Part shown: positions 6,272 to 11,338 of the stretch, piece by piece
Position numbering within the stretch: position 1 is the stretch's first letter
Layout: every line of letters starts with the position of its first letter
Notes under the pieces: model-generated
Told to the model about the DNA's origin: nothing
Databases searched by the model: none
What the model saw: the letters and a program-made list of their open reading frames with translations, nothing else
From: an uncultured Bacilli bacterium
GTDB taxonomy: Bacteria > Bacillota_I > Bacilli_A > RF39 > UBA660
Direction of reading: 5' to 3'
Assembly: GCA_944363895.1 (NCBI GenBank)
Contig: CALVVP010000001.1
Coordinates: 1-11,338 of the forward strand
DNA: 11,338 nt
Made by a program: the position numbers and the translations under genes

Positions 6272-7672
6272 ATCATTATACCATCCACCTGTACTATTTC
6301 CATAAGTCTTCAATGTCTCTTTTGTAGCGTCTCCTAATTTTCCTCGGCCATGAGTTGTTTCACTTGTTCCATAGGTGTATTTATCATAATATTTCGCATC
6401 TGGTGCACTACTAAAGCCCGCATTACTTGAATAGAATGCCCCTCTACTATTCACCATATTTCCCATCACATATTCATATGCTCCTCCACTCATGTCATAT
6501 ACTCCATATACTGTTCCTGTGGTTGACTGTCCAGTTTTACTTTTATATGATGTACTACTACTTCCTCCTCCTGTATAATAACTACTATTACCATTTCTTG
6601 TTATATCTGTTGTTCCTAGTCCATATTTACTTTGTTTTAAGTATGCTACTGCTCCCCATTCCATATTCTTCATCATGTGACTATCTCCACTTAAACTATA
6701 TGTGGTTCTCATGTTTTGTATTGCTGTGAAGAATGCTGATACGGTTTGACTTCTTAAACTTTGCACTCCTGGCTTGATTGTAATTGTACTAGTGTTTCCA
6801 CTTACTTCAAATTTCCCCACCCAAAATCCAGTTACCTCTTCATCACCAAAAGTGAATGCTGGGTGCGTATACCAGTTACCGTTAGTAGCATTCGTACAGG
6901 TTTGACTGCTATTTCCTGATTTGGCTATCGCATCAGTACATGACACTGTTCCAGTACTTGCTGTTCCATTTTCAAATTCAATATTGATTAATTGGGCTGC
7001 TACACTTCCATTATTAGCGTTAAACAATTGATATTTATATCTTGGTATCCACACATACCATAATGCTATTTCATCTTCGGTAATAGTTTCGTTAACACTT
7101 TTACTTACGCCACTATTTAATACCACTGCATTAGCCCATTCTTGATTATCATAGTTATACCATTCTTGTGTTACATCAGCATACACCCAATTACTTCCAT
7201 TATATGTTATCGGTATCATATTGCTTGCTAGTTCAGGAGCATTGGCGCCACTATTATCAGTATAATTTGGATTGCTTGGCTCTTCTACTGGTGGTGGTGT
7301 CTCAACACTCTCTACACATTCATTATTCAAATTATAATTAAAGCGGTCTTGTTCATATTTAACTTCAACAATATTAGTTAAAGGTATCTCATCACCACTA
7401 ACTGCATCATAAACCTTAGTAGGTAAATACTCACCTTGAACTAAACTTTCTAAAGTAACACAAAATGTATTACCATTATATTTCGGAAATGAATTAGCAT
7501 TCTCACTAACATAAAGACTAGCAGCACTATATAAAATTTCTTTACTAGCATCACTTAATTCATTGCGACTTTGTCTAATCGCATTTAAAATTGGGGGAAA
7601 AGCAATCAAAGCAATTAACCCTAATATTATGACAACACCAATCAACTCAACTAAAGTAAAACCTTTTTTCAT
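6125..7672 (-). CDS. Prepilin-like protein with C-terminal FGE/C-type-lectin-like variable domain
   Basis: A 515-residue surface protein. Residues 1-26 are a class III prepilin signal (MKKG then FTLVEL, with Glu at position +5 of the mature protein, and a long hydrophobic helix), normally processed by prepilin peptidase. The pilin-like part runs to about 120, followed by a Pro-rich linker (125-136). The rest resembles the FGE-sulfatase/C-type-lectin fold seen in many DGR targets: YVWIPRYKY (206-214), GFWVGKFEV (282-290), MMKNMEWGAVAYL (333-345), GVYDMSGGAYEYVMGN (390-405), then WFQRGGD (478-484) and a terminal RAVLIP. Such domains display variable residues for ligand binding. Translation starts 5 bases after AGGAGG (7678-7683), whose last-read bases on the plus strand overlap the asnS stop, so it is the last gene of the asnS operon. 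No pilus-assembly genes are nearby. The binding target is unknown. Confidence 0.88.
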   Translation of the reverse strand: MKKGFTLVELIGVVIILGLIALIAFPPILNAIRQSRNELSDASKEILYSAASLYVSENANSFPKYNGNTFCVTLESLVQGEYLPTKVYDAVSGDEIPLTNIVEVKYEQDRFNYNLNNECVESVETPPPVEEPSNPNYTDNSGANAPELASNMIPITYNGSNWVYADVTQEWYNYDNQEWANAVVLNSGVSKSVNETITEDEIALWYVWIPRYKYQLFNANNGSVAAQLINIEFENGTASTGTVSCTDAIAKSGNSSQTCTNATNGNWYTHPAFTFGDEEVTGFWVGKFEVSGNTSTITIKPGVQSLRSQTVSAFFTAIQNMRTTYSLSGDSHMMKNMEWGAVAYLKQSKYGLGTTDITRNGNSSYYTGGGSSSTSYKSKTGQSTTGTVYGVYDMSGGAYEYVMGNMVNSRGAFYSSNAGFSSAPDAKYYDKYTYGTSETTHGRGKLGDATKETLKTYGNSTGGWYNDYAYFVYSSYSWFQRGGDSYAGSNAGVFFFYRNNGGSASYGSARAVLIP

Positions 7673-7677
7673 ATGAA

Positions 7678-7683
7678 CCTCCT
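7678..7683 (-). promoter_or_regulatory. Ribosome-binding site of the prepilin-like gene overlapping the asnS stop
   Basis: A perfect AGGAGG lies 5 bases before the ATG at 7670-7672. It shares two bases with the asnS TAG stop (7682-7684). Translation of the two genes is therefore likely coupled. Confidence 0.9.
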
Positions 7684-9049
7684 AGTATTCACAATTACCT
7701 GGTGTGCGAGGATAAGGAATGACATCGCGAATATTTTCGACACCAGTTAAATAAATCAATAATCTTTCAAACCCCATACCAAAGCCAGAATGAACACAGC
7801 CACCAAATTTTCTTAAATTCAAATACCATTCCATCGAATCAAGAGGAAGATTCAACTCTTTCATTCGGCTAACTAATTTATCATAATCTTCTTCTCTTTG
7901 GGAACCACCCATTAATTCTCCAGCTCCAGGAACTTCTAAATCAACAGCGGCAACGGTTTTCCCATCAGGATTAAGTTTCATATAAAATGCTTTAATATCT
8001 TTCGGCCAATCGGTAATAAAAACCGGGCCATTAAAGTATTCGGTGATATATTTTTCATGTTCTTTAGCAATATCACAACCATATTCAGGAGTAAATTCAA
8101 ATTTAACTTTAGCTTCTTTTAAAATTTTAATTACTTCTTCATGGGTAACACGTACAAATTGAGAATTAAGTAAGTTATTAAGTTTATTAATTAAACCATT
8201 TTCGACAAATTTGTCAAAAAACAACATTTCATCAGGACAATGTTCTAAAACATATTTAACGATATATTTAAGCATATCTTCCATAATATCCATATTGCCG
8301 TTTAAATCACAAAAAGCAATTTCTGGTTCAATCATCCAAAATTCGGAAGCATGAGTTTTGGTATTAGAGTTTTCCGCCCGGAAAGTTGGACCAAAAGTAT
8401 AAGTTTTTTTATAAGCTAAAGCAAATGTTTCAGCTTGTAATTGACCTGAGACTGTTAAATTACAAGGTTTGCCAAAAAAATCTTTACTATAATCTGGTTT
8501 ACCATTAACTTTATTCAAATCTAAAGTAGTTACTTGAAACATTTCACCGGCGCCTTCACAATCACTAGCAGTAATAATCGGGGCATGAAAATAAACATAA
8601 CCATTATTTTGAAAATAAGAGTGGATAGCAAAAGCGACTACGCTTCTAACTCTAAAGACAGCTTGAAATAAATTAGTTCTTGGTCTTAAATAAGCAACTT
8701 CTCTTAAAAATTCTCTAGTATGTCTTTTAGGTTGAATTGGGTAATCAACAGGACAATCACCTAATAAAATAATATCCTTAACTGTTACTTCATAATCTTG
8801 ACCACTTCCGACTGATTTAGTTAAAACACCGATAACTTTAATCGCACTACCAATTTTTAATTTAGAAATAAAGTCAAAATTAGTTTTATTATCATAGACA
8901 ACTTGGATACTTTTAAAACAAGTTCCATCATAAAAATCGATAAAACCAAATTCTTTTTGTTTACGATGATTACGAATCCAACCTTCTAAAATAATTTCTT
9001 GATTTAAATATTCTGTGATATTTTCGTATAATACTCTTAAATCCATCAT
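7682..9049 (-). CDS. asnS: Asparaginyl-tRNA synthetase
   Basis: A cytoplasmic class IIb aminoacyl-tRNA synthetase that charges tRNA-Asn with asparagine. It is 455 residues from the first ATG. An N-terminal OB-fold anticodon-binding domain spans about 18-95 (ILEGWIRNHR, FGFIDFYDG). The catalytic core has RPRT (122-125), the motif 2 region FRAENSNTKTHASEFWMIEPE split across 223-243, and motif 3 GFGMGFERLL (422-431), ending in IPYPRTPG, typical of AsnS rather than AspS. Two ATGs are adjacent (9049 and 9046). AGGAGA (9054-9059) is 4 and 7 bases away respectively, so the second may be the true start. That site overlaps the stop of the upstream miniprotein. No T-box or other leader precedes it; it appears to be transcribed from the pcrA promoter. 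Confidence 0.97.
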   Translation of the reverse strand: MMDLRVLYENITEYLNQEIILEGWIRNHRKQKEFGFIDFYDGTCFKSIQVVYDNKTNFDFISKLKIGSAIKVIGVLTKSVGSGQDYEVTVKDIILLGDCPVDYPIQPKRHTREFLREVAYLRPRTNLFQAVFRVRSVVAFAIHSYFQNNGYVYFHAPIITASDCEGAGEMFQVTTLDLNKVNGKPDYSKDFFGKPCNLTVSGQLQAETFALAYKKTYTFGPTFRAENSNTKTHASEFWMIEPEIAFCDLNGNMDIMEDMLKYIVKYVLEHCPDEMLFFDKFVENGLINKLNNLLNSQFVRVTHEEVIKILKEAKVKFEFTPEYGCDIAKEHEKYITEYFNGPVFITDWPKDIKAFYMKLNPDGKTVAAVDLEVPGAGELMGGSQREEDYDKLVSRMKELNLPLDSMEWYLNLRKFGGCVHSGFGMGFERLLIYLTGVENIRDVIPYPRTPGNCEY

Positions 9050-9057
9050 TATCTCTC

Positions 9058-9225
9058 CTAATCTTTGTGTAATGCTTTATAGACTAATTCAAATATTATC
9101 ATACCCACGACGATAATCGCTATCCATAAAAAAGGATTACGACTGTGTTCTAAAAAGAAGTCTTTAATATCATTTCCTAATTCAACAAAAAAATTACCAA
9201 TATCATTCCATAAATTTAAAATCAT
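9058..9225 (-). CDS. 55-residue single-pass membrane miniprotein
   Basis: A complete small reading frame fills the gap between pcrA and asnS. It reads MILNLWNDIGNFFVELGN at the start and has one strong membrane segment, FLWIAIIVVGMIIFELVY (about 32-49), ending KALHKD. The first 30 residues are amphipathic (Phe/Leu against Asn/Asp/Glu/Lys). AAGGTG (within the last codons of pcrA) lies 7 bases before the ATG. Only 4 bases separate it from the pcrA stop, and its own TAG (9058-9060) overlaps the asnS ribosome-binding site. The tight spacing, proper start signals and coherent transmembrane protein make it very likely real. I do not recognise a family and assign no function. Confidence 0.8.
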   Translation of the reverse strand: MILNLWNDIGNFFVELGNDIKDFFLEHSRNPFLWIAIIVVGMIIFELVYKALHKD

Positions 9226-9229
9226 CAGA

Positions 9230-11305
9230 TTACACCTTCCTTATTTTTTTATGACCTTTCATCAACATTTTAATGCCATGCGGATGTTTAAAAGCAACCG
9301 TTAATACTTTATCTTTAATTCCGACAATAACGCCTTCACCAAAACTATCAAAATAAATATGTTCGCCGATTTTATATTCAATATTAGGATCGACATTTTC
9401 CAAAATACTAGCAGTTTTTTCTTCTAAAGAAATAATTTTATCAGTATTTAATAGTTTAGCATCGATTTCTTTAATAAAACGACTTTCCGGATTTTTAACT
9501 TTATTACCATAGATAGTTCTAACTTCGGCATTGACTAACCATAATCTTTTTTTAGCTCTAGTAATCGCGACATAACAAAGTCGTCTTTCTTCTTCTAATT
9601 GTTCTTGACTATCAAAAGAATTTAAATGTGGGAATATACTTTCTTCTAAACCGACAACAAAAACATTATCAAATTCTAATCCTTTCGCTGAATGAATCGT
9701 CATCAAAGTGATACCATCGTTATTTTTATATTCGGTTATATCCGCTACTAAGCTTATCTCATTTAGAAAATCCTCTAAGTTAATTATACCATAATTTTCT
9801 TCAAATTGTATAGCAATCGTTTTAAACTCCTTAAGGTTTTCAATTCGCGTTTCCGCTTCGATAGTATTTTCACTTTCTAACTCTTTAATTAAACCAGTTT
9901 TATCTAAAACTAATTCGATAAAATTAGTTAAAGTCATATTATCTTTTTCTTTGCTTAAATAATCAATTAAGTTTTTAAATTCTAATTCTTTGGCAGAATC
10001 GATTGCATCATATAAAGAAATATTTAAATTAGTCGCTTTTTCTTTTAATTTATCTAAAGTAGTTTTACCGATTTTTCGCCTTGGAACATTGATAATCCGC
10101 ATCAAACTGACATCATCATCTTTGTTATAAATAAGTTTTAAATAAGCCATTAAATCTTTTATTTCTTTACGGTTGTAAAAATAAACACTACCGACTACTT
10201 TATAAGGAATATTACTTAAAACTAATTCTTTTTCAAAATTTTGTGATTGGGCATTAGTACGGTAAAGAATGGCAATATCACTTAATTTAATATTTTGATC
10301 AATTAATTTATTTATTTCTTGAACGACATAATAAGCTTCATCTTTTTCATTTAAAGCGGTGTGATATTCTATTTTTAAACCTTGTTCATTATCGGTCCAT
10401 AAATTTTTATCTTTACGATGAACATTATTTTTAATTAGTTGATTCGAAGCTTCGATAATCGTTTTCGTCGAACGATAATTTTGTTCTAAATAGACAGTTT
10501 GACAATTAGGATAATCTTTTTCAAAATTTAAAATATTTTTATAATTAGAGCCACGCCAAGAATAAATCGATTGACTATCATCACCAACCACACAAATATT
10601 TTTATATTTGCTACTAATCATTTTAGCTAATAAATATTGGGCTGCATTAGTATCTTGATATTCATCGATTAAAATATATTGATATTGTTCTTGATACTCT
10701 TTTAAAATTGAAGGGTATTTTCTAAATAAAACAATTGGTAACATCAATAAATCATCAAAATCGACACTATTATTTCTTTTTAATCTTGCTTCATATTTTT
10801 CATAAATATCTAAAATCATTTCATCATAATCGTTATTAACAAATCTAGCAAATTCTAAAGAATCAATTAAAGCATTTTTATTATTGCTGATAACACTTTT
10901 AATGGCTTTATAATTTTCATCATAATTACAATCTTTTAAAATATTTTTAATAACGATATTACTATCATCACTATCTAAAATCGTAAAATTTTTACTTAAG
11001 CCAAGTTTTTCATAATGTTTTTTTAAAATAGATAAACCGAAAGAATGAAAAGTCGAAATCTGAATCTCATAACCAATCATTCCCACCATATTTAAAATTC
11101 GCTCTTTCATTTCTTTAGCAGCTTTATTGGTAAAAGTGATAGCTAAAATATGCTTAGGACTAATATTTTTTTCTAAAATTAAATAAGCTACTTTAGTAGT
11201 TAAAACTTTAGTTTTCCCACTACCAGCTCCCGCTAAAACTAAAAGAGGCCCTTCGGTTATCTTGACAGCTTCTTTTTGTCTTTCGTTTAAAGTATCTAAA
11301 TTCAT
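9230..11305 (-). CDS. pcrA: UvrD/PcrA-type ATP-dependent DNA helicase
   Basis: A superfamily 1A 3'-5' DNA helicase used in repair, replication-transcription conflict resolution and control of RecA. The 691-residue protein has the family motifs in order: Q motif LNERQKEAV, Walker A GAGSGKT (26-32), Ia ITFTNKAAKEMKERI, Walker B DEYQDTN (214-220), motif III GDDSQSIYSWRG (241-252), motif IV LEQNYRST, motif V TIHSAKGLEFD and motif VI YVAITRAKK. The end (about 645-691, GEHIYFDSFGEGVIVGI through the KKIRKV end) resembles the Tudor-like tail that in Bacillus PcrA contacts RNA polymerase. PcrA is favoured over Rep or UvrD because of the Firmicutes context and this tail. The start is the ATG at 11305, 10 bases after AGAGGA (11316-11321); an in-frame GTG at 11314 is only one base from it. 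It is the first gene of the operon. The common neighbour ligA is not seen. Confidence 0.95.
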   Translation of the reverse strand: MNLDTLNERQKEAVKITEGPLLVLAGAGSGKTKVLTTKVAYLILEKNISPKHILAITFTNKAAKEMKERILNMVGMIGYEIQISTFHSFGLSILKKHYEKLGLSKNFTILDSDDSNIVIKNILKDCNYDENYKAIKSVISNNKNALIDSLEFARFVNNDYDEMILDIYEKYEARLKRNNSVDFDDLLMLPIVLFRKYPSILKEYQEQYQYILIDEYQDTNAAQYLLAKMISSKYKNICVVGDDSQSIYSWRGSNYKNILNFEKDYPNCQTVYLEQNYRSTKTIIEASNQLIKNNVHRKDKNLWTDNEQGLKIEYHTALNEKDEAYYVVQEINKLIDQNIKLSDIAILYRTNAQSQNFEKELVLSNIPYKVVGSVYFYNRKEIKDLMAYLKLIYNKDDDVSLMRIINVPRRKIGKTTLDKLKEKATNLNISLYDAIDSAKELEFKNLIDYLSKEKDNMTLTNFIELVLDKTGLIKELESENTIEAETRIENLKEFKTIAIQFEENYGIINLEDFLNEISLVADITEYKNNDGITLMTIHSAKGLEFDNVFVVGLEESIFPHLNSFDSQEQLEEERRLCYVAITRAKKRLWLVNAEVRTIYGNKVKNPESRFIKEIDAKLLNTDKIISLEEKTASILENVDPNIEYKIGEHIYFDSFGEGVIVGIKDKVLTVAFKHPHGIKMLMKGHKKIRKV

Positions 11306-11326
11306 ATAAAACACATCCTCTAAAAC

Positions 11327-11335
11327 ATTATAACA
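11327..11335 (-). promoter_or_regulatory. Extended -10 element for the pcrA operon
   Basis: The minus strand reads TGT then a perfect TATAAT (11327-11332), an extended -10. The -35 would lie beyond the window edge. Transcription would start near 11320, giving a leader of about 15 nt. It would drive pcrA, the miniprotein, asnS and the prepilin-like gene unless internal promoters exist. Confidence 0.65.
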
Positions 11336-11338
11336 TAG

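Noticed and set aside
6106..6303. 65-codon minus-strand frame overlapping the end of the prepilin-like gene
   Set aside because: It is a frame-shifted shadow of the GC-rich variable region, Ser/Thr/Ala-rich with no family resemblance and no suitable ribosome-binding site.
6427..6729. 100-codon plus-strand frame rich in Tyr, Leu and His
   Set aside because: It lies antisense inside the prepilin-like gene; its low-complexity composition reflects the Ser/Gly/Tyr codons of the real gene.
9050..9229. T-box or other riboswitch upstream of asnS
   Set aside because: The 180-base gap is filled by a coherent 55-codon gene and has no T-box sequence or terminator.
1..11338. CRISPR array, tRNA, rRNA or insertion sequence
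   Set aside because: I saw no regularly spaced direct repeats, cloverleaf sequence, rRNA sequence or transposase gene on either strand.

Overview
The window is AT-rich and uses the standard bacterial code: murC ends in TGA and tryptophan is TGG. It carries strong Shine-Dalgarno sites, a Firmicutes-type MurC (EACEYKRHF motif), a PcrA helicase with a C-terminal Tudor-like tail, and Obg. Together these suggest a low-GC, walled Firmicute (class Bacilli), perhaps an uncultured gut lineage near the Erysipelotrichia or RF39 groups. The lineage is inferred; the gene families are read from the sequence. Almost everything is on the minus strand, and no gap between genes exceeds about 210 bases.

Layout from low to high coordinates. 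At the left edge are the first 14 bases of a minus-strand gene with a very clear promoter. Next come a secreted protein with two copper-amine-oxidase-N-like domains, murC (peptidoglycan precursor ligase) and obgE (ribosome-associated GTPase), each with its own promoter and terminator. A small plus-strand membrane gene (UPF0316/DUF2179) diverges from obgE. It converges on a small lipoprotein gene across a shared bidirectional terminator. The right half is a tight minus-strand operon: pcrA, an unlisted 55-codon membrane miniprotein, asnS, then a 515-residue prepilin-like protein.

The most unusual object is that last gene. It has a type IV prepilin N-terminus and a C-terminal FGE-sulfatase/C-type-lectin-like domain. 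Its last ~48 codons are about 57% GC by hand count, poor in adenine and dominated by NNY codons, in a genome that is otherwise roughly 25-40% GC. Its stop codon lies in a perfect 13-bp inverted repeat with a GAGA loop. These are the hallmarks of a target gene of a diversity-generating retroelement (DGR). No reverse transcriptase, template repeat or accessory gene is in the window, so the element would have to act in trans. A GC-rich 24-bp palindrome of unknown role lies just downstream.

The housekeeping genes do not form one pathway. The notable arrangement is that a probably hypervariable surface pilin is translated from the end of a pcrA-asnS housekeeping operon, its ribosome-binding site overlapping the asnS stop codon. 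Several promoters here predict very short 5' leaders (10-15 nt), and many stop codons lie inside terminator stems, both signs of a compact genome.
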